From Massilia sp. 9096 (GTDB lineage Bacteria; Pseudomonadota; Gammaproteobacteria; Burkholderiales; Burkholderiaceae_D): a stretch of 64,000 bases of DNA. The notes beneath the pieces were generated by a model, which was not told where the DNA came from, did no database searches, and saw only the letters and a list, made by a program, of their open reading frames with translations. A program made the position numbers and the translations under genes. The stretch covers positions 1,364,001 through 1,428,000 of the forward strand of contig NZ_JQNN01000001.1 of assembly GCF_000745265.1 (NCBI RefSeq), read 5' to 3'. Numbering within the stretch: the stretch's first letter is position 1; every line of letters begins with the position of its first letter. Below are positions 55,388-62,943 of this stretch, in pieces.

Positions 55388-56704
55388 TTACGGGTTGATG
55401 CGCACGCCGAAGTTCATGGTGGCGGACTGGCCGGGGCTCAGCACGCCGACGTTCGCCGACACCACGCCGGTCGTGCCGGCCACTGGCGCCACCACCGCGC
55501 CCAGCGTGCTGTTGGCGGCCACGCTGGCGTGATAAGTGGTGTTGGCCGGCACGTTGTCGTTGATGACGACGGTGTTGACCGGCGTCGCCCCGCTGTTGGT
55601 GGCGGTGATCTGGTAGCGGATGCAGGCGCCCGGGATCGCGCCGGTGGTGATCGGGCTGCTGCTGAACGCGGTGTCGGCCACGCCGTCGCAGTTGGCGTCG
55701 ATCGCCTGCACCTTGGTCAGCGTGACCTGGATCGCGTTGGCGGCGATGGTGACGGCGTCGTGGATGCGGTCGGACACGCCCGAAGTGGGCGACAGCGCGC
55801 GGAAGTACAGGTCGGTCGTGCCGACGGTCGCGCCGGCGGCCGGGGTCACGTCGGCGTACACGACGTTGCTTGCGCCCGGGTTGACGGTACTGGAAGTGAT
55901 GACGGCGCCGCTGGCGTCCTTGAACACCACGGTCCAGCCGCTCGGGAGCGAGATGCTGCCGAAGCTGCCGTCGGTGCTGGCGGCCAGGTTGAAGGTGTCG
56001 GCGCTGCCGCCCATGTTGTTCAAGTACAGCGTGAAACGGGTGGTGCTGCCGGCGGTCGTGATGTTGGTCACCACGGGGCTGGATTCCACGCCCGGGCCCG
56101 CGCCGGGCGCGCTGCTGCCGGCCGAGTTGGCGGTGATGTCGATGGTCGAGGCGGCGGTGACGGTGGTGGTGTCGGTGGCGGCGGCCGAGATCGCGCCGTT
56201 GAAGACGCTGGTCGCGGTCACGACCATCGCGTTCGTGCTGCCGACGCTGGCCGAACCCGGCAGCGTGGCGACGGCGACGTAGCGGAAGGTCGTGCCGGCG
56301 GACAGCGGACCGGTGCTGGTGATGGGGGTCGCGTTGTCGGCCACGCCGTCGCCGTTGGCGTCGGCGAAGAACTGCACGTTGGCCATGGCGTAGGCGCCGC
56401 TGTTGGCCGCGGTCAGGTTGAAGCTGTCGCTGCCGTTGCCGGTGTTGGTCACGCTCTGGGCGTACACGACCTGGGTGCCGGCGGCCGCGTTCTTGGCTTC
56501 GTTAGGGCCGACGCTCAGGCTGGCGACCTGCTGGACCGTGGTGATCACCGTGTTCGAGGTCGCGGTGTGCGCGCCCAGGGCGGCGTCCAGGTAGGTCGCA
56601 CTGGCGGTGTTGGTGATCTGGGTGCCGGCCGCGGTCGCGGCTTGGGCGCCATGGGCGGCCGCGAACATCACGGCGGCGGCGACGACGGTAAGACGGGGGT
56701 TCAT
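55388..56704 (-). CDS. Secreted DUF11 repeat protein
   Basis: 438-residue exported protein with a signal peptide to about residue 22 (HGAQA). It consists of beta-sandwich repeats of the DUF11/conserved-repeat type: ITNTASATYLDAALGAHTAT, SVTNTGNGSDSFNL, FFADANGDGVADN (calcium-like loop) and a last domain with CIRYQITATNSGATPVNTVV. It ends SATMNFGVRINP. Thr, Ala and Asn are very frequent and aromatic residues rare. It is the second gene of the operon. Likely a surface or matrix protein; partner unknown. Confidence 0.8.
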   Translation of the reverse strand: MNPRLTVVAAAVMFAAAHGAQAATAAGTQITNTASATYLDAALGAHTATSNTVITTVQQVASLSVGPNEAKNAAAGTQVVYAQSVTNTGNGSDSFNLTAANSGAYAMANVQFFADANGDGVADNATPITSTGPLSAGTTFRYVAVATLPGSASVGSTNAMVVTATSVFNGAISAAATDTTTVTAASTIDITANSAGSSAPGAGPGVESSPVVTNITTAGSTTRFTLYLNNMGGSADTFNLAASTDGSFGSISLPSGWTVVFKDASGAVITSSTVNPGASNVVYADVTPAAGATVGTTDLYFRALSPTSGVSDRIHDAVTIAANAIQVTLTKVQAIDANCDGVADTAFSSSPITTGAIPGACIRYQITATNSGATPVNTVVINDNVPANTTYHASVAANSTLGAVVAPVAGTTGVVSANVGVLSPGQSATMNFGVRINP

Positions 56705-56738
56705 GGTGTGCGCTCCTTGTGTGCTTGGGGGTTATGGA

Positions 56739-57233
56739 TCAGGACTGCTTGTCGTTGGTGGAGGGCAGGCGCATGCGCGCGCTGACCGTGACCTGCTGGC
56801 CGGCGGCGAGGTCGCCCAGGTTCCAGCGCAGGAATTTGTATTCGGATGGGGGTACGGTTTCGCTCACGCGCTTGCCCTCGCGCGTCACTTCGCGCTTGAG
56901 CGGCGCCGGAGCGAAATGCACGCCGTCGAGGCTGGCCTGCAGCAGCCCCGGACTGGCGCTGCCGTCCAGGTAGGCCATCCCGCCGGCCGGCACCGGCAGC
57001 GTGGCGGCGACCTGCCTGGCGGCCGCCTTGGCCGGGTTGCGGCAGGTGACCTGGTATTCGATGACGTCACCGGGACGGGCCTCCAGCGTCGGCACCAGCT
57101 TGCCGCCCAGGGCGGCATTGACCTGGAAAGCACGCAGCGTGACTTCGACCGGGGTCGAATCGGCGGCGAGGGCAAGGCCGGTCCACAGCATCAGTGCGCA
57201 TGCCGCTACCAGCGAGACTATTCGATTCATCAT
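56739..57233 (-). CDS. Small exported DUF11-like protein, first gene of operon
   Basis: 164-residue protein with a signal peptide to about residue 24 (GLALAA) and one DUF11-like domain: LVPTLEARPGDVIEYQVTCR, then AAATLPVPAGG-type strands and FLRWNLGDLAAGQQVTVSAR. AGGAACAC lies before the ATG. It leads the four-gene minus-strand operon. A terminator-like hairpin lies about 20 bases before the start codon and may attenuate transcription. Confidence 0.8.
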   Translation of the reverse strand: MMNRIVSLVAACALMLWTGLALAADSTPVEVTLRAFQVNAALGGKLVPTLEARPGDVIEYQVTCRNPAKAAARQVAATLPVPAGGMAYLDGSASPGLLQASLDGVHFAPAPLKREVTREGKRVSETVPPSEYKFLRWNLGDLAAGQQVTVSARMRLPSTNDKQS

Positions 57234-57252
57234 CTTGTGTTCCTCATGTCGG

Positions 57253-57276
57253 AAAAGGCGTCGCCGTTGCGACGCC
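57253..57276 (-). terminator. Attenuator-like hairpin in DUF11 operon leader
   Basis: GGCGTCGC and GCGACGCC form a perfect eight-base stem with a four-base loop; on the minus strand TTTT follows. It lies about 20 bases before the first start codon, so it could stop transcripts early or mask the ribosome site. Confidence 0.5.
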
Positions 57277-57552
57277 GAGGTTTCGAATTTGCCGATTACG
57301 CGGCATTCAGAACAGTATCACTTTTGCCGAGTTTCTCAAGAAAAACTTTCTAAATTACATTTATGTTGTACTTACGAAACAACAATGCGGGTCGAATCAG
57401 ACGGATTTGCACGGAAAAGCGCAGGGAAGAGCGAGCAATCCAATGCCGCGCAATGAAAGGCACGGTCCACATGCTTGGGAAAATCAAGTGCGCACAGACG
57501 TGCGCTGCGTAAGGCGTTGCCACTCTACAACGCAAATACGCAAGTTCCGTTT

Positions 57553-57579
57553 TTATCGGCTTTGCGTGATTTACGTTTG
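57553..57579 (-). promoter_or_regulatory. FliA (sigma-28)-like promoter candidate
   Basis: On the minus strand CAAA, 15 bases, then GCCGATAA. The -10 matches the enterobacterial sigma-28 consensus at all eight positions; the -35 matches three of four core bases. It points toward the DUF11 operon but leaves a leader of over 300 bases, so confidence is low. Confidence 0.3.
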
Positions 57580-57676
57580 GAAAGATTTGCGAGATGATGT
57601 CGTTAAGCAATAACGCGGCTGACCCAGAGGGCCAAACGGGCCTGCCGGCCACCCCACTTTCTTTCGATACGACGAC

Positions 57677-59374
57677 ATGGACCAACATCAACCGGAATCC
57701 CAAGGGGCCTTGCAGGAACTGCGCGCCGCCTACGCCGCACTGGACAGTGCGCAAGCGATCATCGAGTTCTCCGCCGACGGCATCATCCAGCGCGCCAACG
57801 GCAACTTCCTGCGCCTGACCGGCTACGGCGCCGACGAGATCGTCGGCCGTCACCACGCGATGTTCTGCGAGCGCGACTTTGCCGCTTCGGCCGAATACAA
57901 GCGCTTCTGGGAAGAGCTGAGCATCGGCATCGCCGATCGCGCTGAATACAAGCGCGTGGGCAAGGACGGCAAGGAGTTCTGGATCAACGCGTCGTACAAC
58001 CCGGTGGTCGACGCCGAAGGCCGCGTGTCCAAGGTGATCAAGTTTGCGACCGACATCACCGAACAGAAACTGCGCAACGCCGAGCACTGCGGCCTGGTCA
58101 CCGCGATCGGCAAGGCCCAGGCAGTGGTCGAATTCGACATGGAAGGCCAGCTGCTGAGCGCCAACCGGAATTTCCTCGAGCTGCTCGACTACGAACTGGC
58201 CGACGTGCAGGGCGAACACCACCGCGTGTTCTGCGAAGACGAGTACGCGGCGAGCGCCGCCTACCGCAAGTTCTGGCAAAAGCTCAACCGCGGCGAATTC
58301 GACAGCGGCCGCTACAAGCGCATCGGCAACAACGGCAAGCAGGTCTGGATCCAGGCCACCTACAACCCGATCTTCGACCTCAACGGCAAGCCGTTCAAAG
58401 TGGTCAAGTTCGCCACCGACATCACCGAGCAGGTGCGCCTGGAGGAGGAAACCGCCGCGCGCACCGAAGCCGAGCACCGCAAGGTCGGCTGCCTGCTGGC
58501 CGTGGTGGCGCGCGCCGCCCAGGGCGACCTGACCGGCGCCTGCGACGTCGAGGGCGACGAGCCGCTCGACCAGCTGGCGCGCGGCGTGATGCAGATGATC
58601 GGCGACCTGCGCACCGTGATCGGCGACGTGGTCAGAGCCGCCGACCAGCTGTCCGATTCCTCGCGCGCCATCGCCGAGCGTTCCAACACCGTCGCGGCCA
58701 GCGCCCAGGCCCTGGGCGCCACGGTCGAGCAGATGAACGCCTCGGTCGACGGCCTGACCGCCTCGATCGAGACCATCGCGCGCAGCACCCAAGACGCCAA
58801 CACCCTGGCCCAGGCCACCCACAACGAGGCGGAGCTGGGCGCCAAGGCCATCGCCCGCTCGATCGAGGCGATGGGCGCGATCAACCAGTCCTCGGAAGAC
58901 ATCGGCGAGATCGTCAAGGTGATCGGCGAGATCGCCAGCCAGACCAATATGCTCGCGTTCAACGCCGCGATCGAGGCGGCGCGCGCCGGCGAACACGGCC
59001 TCGGTTTCTCGGTCGTGGCCGACGAGGTGCGCAAGCTGGCCGAGCGTTCCTCGCAGGCGACCAAGGAAATCTCCAAGCTGATCAACGAATCGGTGCGCCG
59101 CGTGGCCCAGGGCAGCGACATCTCGCGCCAGGCCAGCGAAGCATTCGACCGCATCAGCACCGGCGTGCAAAAGACCTCGCTGGCGATCGCCGATATCTCC
59201 GCCAGCGCCGGCGAGCAGTCGCTGACGGCCAAGGAAGTGGGCGTGGCGATCTCGTACATCGCCCAGGAAACCGAGCGCTCGGCCGGTTCGTGCGACAGCA
59301 TCGCGCGCTCCACCGAGGGCTTGAACAACAACGCCGAACGCCTGTCGAGCGCGGTCGGCCGCTTTTCGGTCTGA
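57677..59374 (+). CDS. Soluble methyl-accepting chemotaxis protein with two PAS domains
   Basis: 565-residue chemoreceptor without transmembrane segments. PAS 1 covers about 20-130 ([20 protein letters not shown] to [12 protein letters not shown]) and PAS 2 about 140-255. They are near-duplicates, each ending [10 protein letters not shown] short linker leads to the signalling domain, with hairpin tip [19 protein letters not shown] and [13 protein letters not shown]. This Aer2/BdlA-like layout senses an internal signal, often redox or a ligand such as heme or FAD. It is followed by cheR, cheD and a triple cheW; no cheA is in the window. Confidence 0.92.
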   Translation: MDQHQPESQGALQELRAAYAALDSAQAIIEFSADGIIQRANGNFLRLTGYGADEIVGRHHAMFCERDFAASAEYKRFWEELSIGIADRAEYKRVGKDGKEFWINASYNPVVDAEGRVSKVIKFATDITEQKLRNAEHCGLVTAIGKAQAVVEFDMEGQLLSANRNFLELLDYELADVQGEHHRVFCEDEYAASAAYRKFWQKLNRGEFDSGRYKRIGNNGKQVWIQATYNPIFDLNGKPFKVVKFATDITEQVRLEEETAARTEAEHRKVGCLLAVVARAAQGDLTGACDVEGDEPLDQLARGVMQMIGDLRTVIGDVVRAADQLSDSSRAIAERSNTVAASAQALGATVEQMNASVDGLTASIETIARSTQDANTLAQATHNEAELGAKAIARSIEAMGAINQSSEDIGEIVKVIGEIASQTNMLAFNAAIEAARAGEHGLGFSVVADEVRKLAERSSQATKEISKLINESVRRVAQGSDISRQASEAFDRISTGVQKTSLAIADISASAGEQSLTAKEVGVAISYIAQETERSAGSCDSIARSTEGLNNNAERLSSAVGRFSV

Positions 59375-59398
59375 TTGCAGTTCGAACGGGAGACGACG

Positions 59399-60247
59399 AT
59401 GAACATGGGAGCCAGCATGGAACTGGGTGACGAGGACCTCGACGCGGTGATCAAACTGGTGCGCAGCCACACCGGGATCGCCATGAACGGCACCAAGCGC
59501 GTGCTGCTGCAGGGCCGCCTGCTGCCGCGCATGCGTGCGGTGGGCAGCGCCAGTTACCGCGACTACATCGAGACGGTGCGCCGCGGCGGCGCCGAGGTGA
59601 CCCGCTTCGTCGACGCGGTCACGACCAACGACAGCGCGTTCTTCCGCACCCCGGCAGTGTGGTGGTACCTGAGCGACGAGTTCCTGCCGACCTGGCAGGC
59701 GCGCATGACGGCCAGGATGAATGCGCGCCCGCTGCGGATCTGGTCGGCGGCGGCGGCCACCGGCGAGGAAGCCTATTCGCTGGCCATGATCTGCCTCGAA
59801 TTCCAGCGCCGCCATCCGTCGTTCCGCTTCGCGATCGAGGGCACCGACATCTCGTCCCAGGCATTGGAAGCCGCGCGCGCCGGCGTCTACCGCGGCCGCA
59901 CCGTGGAGCGTTTCGAAGCCACCCGCCCGGAGCTGTTCCAGCGCTACCTGGAAGGTGGCCCGGAGCGCTATACCGTGGCGCCCGCGCTGCGCGACCACGT
60001 CGGCTTCGCGCCGCACAACCTGCTGGAAGCGCCGCCCAGCGTGGCGCGCTACGACCTGGTAATGCTGCGCAACGTGCTGATCTACTTCGACGAACCGCAC
60101 CAGCAGCGCGTCCTGGCCCAGGTGCGCAAGGCCATGTGCCCGGGCGCCAAGCTGATCCTGGGCGAGCAGGAATCGATCACCCGCCTGAACACCGCGTTCG
60201 CGTTCGAGCAGGCGCACGTGTATCACATCGACGAGGAGGCAGCATGA
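59399..60247 (+). CDS. cheR: Chemotaxis protein methyltransferase CheR
   Basis: 282-residue SAM-dependent glutamate methyltransferase of chemoreceptors. The N-terminal CheR domain has VRSHTGIAMNGTKRVLLQGRL, then VTTNDSAFFRTP, WSAAAATGEEAYSLAM (SAM site) and MLRNVLIYFDEP. The ATG at 59399 with GGGAG upstream was chosen over a TTG at 59375. The stop overlaps the cheD start (ATGA). Confidence 0.93.
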   Translation: MNMGASMELGDEDLDAVIKLVRSHTGIAMNGTKRVLLQGRLLPRMRAVGSASYRDYIETVRRGGAEVTRFVDAVTTNDSAFFRTPAVWWYLSDEFLPTWQARMTARMNARPLRIWSAAAATGEEAYSLAMICLEFQRRHPSFRFAIEGTDISSQALEAARAGVYRGRTVERFEATRPELFQRYLEGGPERYTVAPALRDHVGFAPHNLLEAPPSVARYDLVMLRNVLIYFDEPHQQRVLAQVRKAMCPGAKLILGEQESITRLNTAFAFEQAHVYHIDEEAA

Positions 60248-60843
60248 ACCGCATGACTGGCGCGACCCTGGCGCGCACCCAGCCGATGATGCCCGGCCTG
60301 GTTCCCAGGTATGTGCCGGACGGATGTGCGCGCGATGCCCGCCGCCACGTCTGGACCGGCCAGATCGAAGTCGGCCGCGGCGGCGACGTCCTGACCGCGC
60401 TGCTCGGTTCCTGTGTGGGCATCGGCATGATCTGGCGCGCGCGCGGCGTGTGCGCGCTGGCGCATTGCCTGCTGCCCGAAGGCGTGCTGGACAATGGCAT
60501 GCACAGCGCGCGCTACGTCAGCACGGCGGTGCCGGCGCTGCTGGCCGCCTTGGGTGTGCGGCGCGAGCAGTACGACGAGGTCGAGATCGTGATCGCCGGT
60601 GGCGCACGCATGCTGCGCCTGCCGGGCGGCGATGCGGCGGTCGGCTGCCGCAACATCCTGGCCGCGCACGCGCAACTGGGCTCGCGCGGCCTGCAGGTGG
60701 CGTTCGAAGACGTCGGCGGGCACCAGGGCCGCCGCTTGTCGATCGACTGTGCCGCCATGAGCTACAAGATCGAGCGGGTGGCGCAGACCGATCCGGCGCC
60801 TGCGCGCCGCGCCGTCGGGTTGGGCGCAGGGGCGGCCGTATGA
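60244..60843 (+). CDS. cheD: Chemoreceptor glutamine deamidase CheD
   Basis: 199-residue deamidase. The catalytic Cys is in LTALLGSCVGIGM and the His in CALAHCLLPEG. VEIVIAGGARML and GCRNILAAHAQL are also typical. It deamidates receptor glutamines and can interact with CheC, which is absent here. It overlaps cheR before it and the cheW gene after it by four bases each. Confidence 0.92.
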   Translation: MNRMTGATLARTQPMMPGLVPRYVPDGCARDARRHVWTGQIEVGRGGDVLTALLGSCVGIGMIWRARGVCALAHCLLPEGVLDNGMHSARYVSTAVPALLAALGVRREQYDEVEIVIAGGARMLRLPGGDAAVGCRNILAAHAQLGSRGLQVAFEDVGGHQGRRLSIDCAAMSYKIERVAQTDPAPARRAVGLGAGAAV

Positions 60844-62450
60844 CCGCGCACATCATGCTTCAAGCGCACAGCCTGGCGCCCGCCGCGGCGCAGGCCGACG
60901 CGGTCAAGGCCGCCCTGGCTGCCGAGCAGGCGGCGCGCGCCGCCGCCGGCGCCGTGCTGGCCCAGGCCGCCGGCTGGGCATTGTTCGGCAGCTTCTACCT
61001 GGACGGCCAGGAATTCGCGCTCGACGCCGCCTGCATCCGCGAGGTGGTGGGCATGCCCGGGCGCATGACCCGGCTGCCGCTGTCGCCGGACTGCCTGGAG
61101 GGGATCTTCATGCTGCGCGGCAGCGCCATTCCCGTGCTGAACCTGGCGCGCATCTTCGATCCGTGCGCGCCCGCCGCCGGCGCGGAACAGCGGGTGGCGA
61201 TCATCGAACACGAGGAAGTGCTGGTCGGCCTGGTGTTCGACAGCACTGGCGAAGTGCTGCGCGTGCGTCCCGAGCAGCGCCATCACCTGAGCCAGCCGGC
61301 CGCCTGCGGCCGGGATAGCGTGATCGCCGGCGCCCTGGCGCTGGACGACGGTGCGCGCCTGGTGCAGGTGCTCGATCCGGCCGCGCTGGTGCGCATCGAC
61401 AACGTGCCCCAGGTGCGCGCCCAGAGCGCCGCGCGCGATGCCGAGCGCCTGCGCTTCCTGCGCCGCGCCCAGGGCCGCAAGGCGCTGGCCTTCCGCGCCG
61501 GCGGCCTGGCGTTCGCACTGGCGATCGACGCCGTGCAGGAAATCATACGGGTGCCGGAACTGCGCTCCTCGGTCATGCTGGGCAAGCTGTGCAAGGGCTG
61601 GCTCGACCTGCGCGGCCAGGCGGTCGGCGTGGTCGACCTGGGCGCGCTGCTGCAGTGCGCGGTCCCGGAGGCGGACCCGGAGCACCGGCGCATCATGATC
61701 GTGCGCGTGCAGGACGGCCTGCTCGGCCTGCTGGTCGATGCGGTCGACGACATCCGTCCGTATTTCGATGCCGACGTGCTGCCGATCCCGATGCTGGGGA
61801 CGCGCCGCGCGGCGATGTTCCGCGGCTGCCTGCCGAACACCGAACGTGGCGACCTGCTGTTCCTGGCCCACGAGCAGATCTTTTCGGAAGGCGAGGTGGC
61901 CGAGATCTGTGCCGGCCACCGGCGCCTCTACCAGCACGAGCTGGACGGCAGCCAGTGCGCCGCGGCGCGCACCCGGCGCCAGGTGTATCTGGCGTTCTCG
62001 CTCGATACCGGCTGGGCCACCGACATCGGCCAGGTGCGCGAGATCGTGGCGCTGCAGGACGGCCTGACGCGTCCGCCCGGCCTGCCCGATTGCGTGCAGG
62101 GCATGATGCAGCTGCGCCAGCAGATGATCTGCGTGGTCGATCTGCGCCGCCTGTACGGCATGGCGCCGGGGCCGGAATCGGAAGCCGAGCTGGCCGAGCG
62201 CCGCGTGCTGGTGCTCGAGCACGAGGGCGAGCGCTACGGCGTGGTCGTCGACCGCGTCGACAGCATCCTCAACCTGGCCGACAGCCAGCGCCGTCCGTCG
62301 CCCAAGCTGCTGCGCCAGAACGGCCCGCAGGACATGCGCCAGGACGCCGGCGAGGTGCTCGAAGTGCCGGGCGAGGGCGGGGAAGAGGTGCGCACGCTGT
62401 TCGACAAGGCGCGCTTCATGGCGACGCTGCGCGCCGCGCTGGACGCCTGA
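60840..62450 (+). CDS. cheW: Triple-domain CheW coupling protein
   Basis: 536-residue protein with three CheW domains and an Ala-rich N-terminal tail. Domain 1 covers about 45-190 (EFALDAACIREVVGMPGRMT, MLRGSAIPVLNLARIF), domain 2 about 215-360 (FALAIDAVQEIIRVPE, DLRGQAVGVVDLGALL), and domain 3 about 385-520 (TDIGQVREIVALQDGLTRPP, QLRQQMICVVDLRRLY). Single-domain CheW is about 160 residues, so this is an unusual fusion. It may link several receptors or kinases into one array. It is last of the four-gene chemotaxis operon. Confidence 0.9.
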   Translation: MTAHIMLQAHSLAPAAAQADAVKAALAAEQAARAAAGAVLAQAAGWALFGSFYLDGQEFALDAACIREVVGMPGRMTRLPLSPDCLEGIFMLRGSAIPVLNLARIFDPCAPAAGAEQRVAIIEHEEVLVGLVFDSTGEVLRVRPEQRHHLSQPAACGRDSVIAGALALDDGARLVQVLDPAALVRIDNVPQVRAQSAARDAERLRFLRRAQGRKALAFRAGGLAFALAIDAVQEIIRVPELRSSVMLGKLCKGWLDLRGQAVGVVDLGALLQCAVPEADPEHRRIMIVRVQDGLLGLLVDAVDDIRPYFDADVLPIPMLGTRRAAMFRGCLPNTERGDLLFLAHEQIFSEGEVAEICAGHRRLYQHELDGSQCAAARTRRQVYLAFSLDTGWATDIGQVREIVALQDGLTRPPGLPDCVQGMMQLRQQMICVVDLRRLYGMAPGPESEAELAERRVLVLEHEGERYGVVVDRVDSILNLADSQRRPSPKLLRQNGPQDMRQDAGEVLEVPGEGGEEVRTLFDKARFMATLRAALDA

Positions 62451-62466
62451 AGTACGGTGAGGGGTC

Positions 62467-62484
62467 CCCCGGCGCGGGCCGGGG
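62467..62484. terminator. GC hairpin between convergent cheW and PPC genes
   Basis: CCCCGGC (62467-62473) pairs with GCCGGGG (62478-62484) around GCGG. There is no T run, so its strength as a terminator is doubtful. Confidence 0.35.
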
Positions 62485-62489
62485 CCCGG

Positions 62490-62936
62490 TTACCCCCCAT
62501 CCTGCGGCAGTTGCAGGATATTCGCCCCGATCTCCTCGTTCTTGACCCGCTCCAGCCGGCGCTCGTGCAGCACGATCGTCACTTCGAGCGATCCACGCCC
62601 CACCGTCAGGCCGAGCAGATGCCCCCCGACCGTGGTGTAGTGGGCCCCGCCGCCCACGCCATGCGCATGGATCGACGGCTTGCCGTCCTGCCAGGCCAGC
62701 GTGCCGCTGATCCCGGTCATCTCCCGCTGGTGAAAACGCGCCGGCCGGTATGCCTTCTTCTCGAAGTCGAAAAAGCCGATGGTCACTTCCCCGGCGAAGC
62801 CGAAGGCGGTGAGGCTGGCCGACGGCACCTGCTCGGCGATCATCAGCATCGTCAGGTGGGCGAAGAAATCGTCGCCCTCCGTCAACACCATCAGGTAGCC
62901 GGTCGGCGTGCGCATCCATTTTGCCGCGTGCGTCAT
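62490..62936 (-). CDS. PPC (DUF296) domain protein
   Basis: 148-residue single PPC/DUF296 domain. It shows YLMVLTEGDDFFAHLTMLM, FGFAGEVTIGFFDFEKKAY, then GISGTLAWQDGKPSIHAHGV and GGHLLGLTVGRGSLEVTIVL, with the His-x-His pattern that binds metal in bacterial trimeric PPC proteins. In plants the domain is fused to AT-hooks; bacterial stand-alone members have no firm role. Its start lies seven bases after the oxidoreductase stop on the same strand, so the two are cotranscribed. Confidence 0.85.
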   Translation of the reverse strand: MTHAAKWMRTPTGYLMVLTEGDDFFAHLTMLMIAEQVPSASLTAFGFAGEVTIGFFDFEKKAYRPARFHQREMTGISGTLAWQDGKPSIHAHGVGGGAHYTTVGGHLLGLTVGRGSLEVTIVLHERRLERVKNEEIGANILQLPQDGG

Positions 62937-62943
62937 GAAAGCC

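Larger units (their letters stand above)
57234..57676. other. Divergent regulatory region between the DUF11 operon and the chemoreceptor
   Basis: 443 bases without a gene. It holds a terminator-like hairpin (57253-57276), a GCCGATAA box on the minus strand (57553-57560), and AGTTCCGTTTTTATCG (57543-57558), which matches 14 of 16 bases of a site before the Csu-like operon. AT-rich segments at 57330-57370 and 57540-57600 may carry promoters. Confidence 0.5.

Noticed and set aside
50398..55398. 1666-codon plus-strand frame opposite the 1630-residue DUF11 protein
   Set aside because: It mirrors the real gene and translates to low-information Val/Gly/Ala/Arg text without signal peptide or motif.
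57677..62450. Complete chemotaxis pathway
   Set aside because: No CheA, CheY, CheB or CheZ is encoded; only receptor, CheR, CheD and CheW domains are present.
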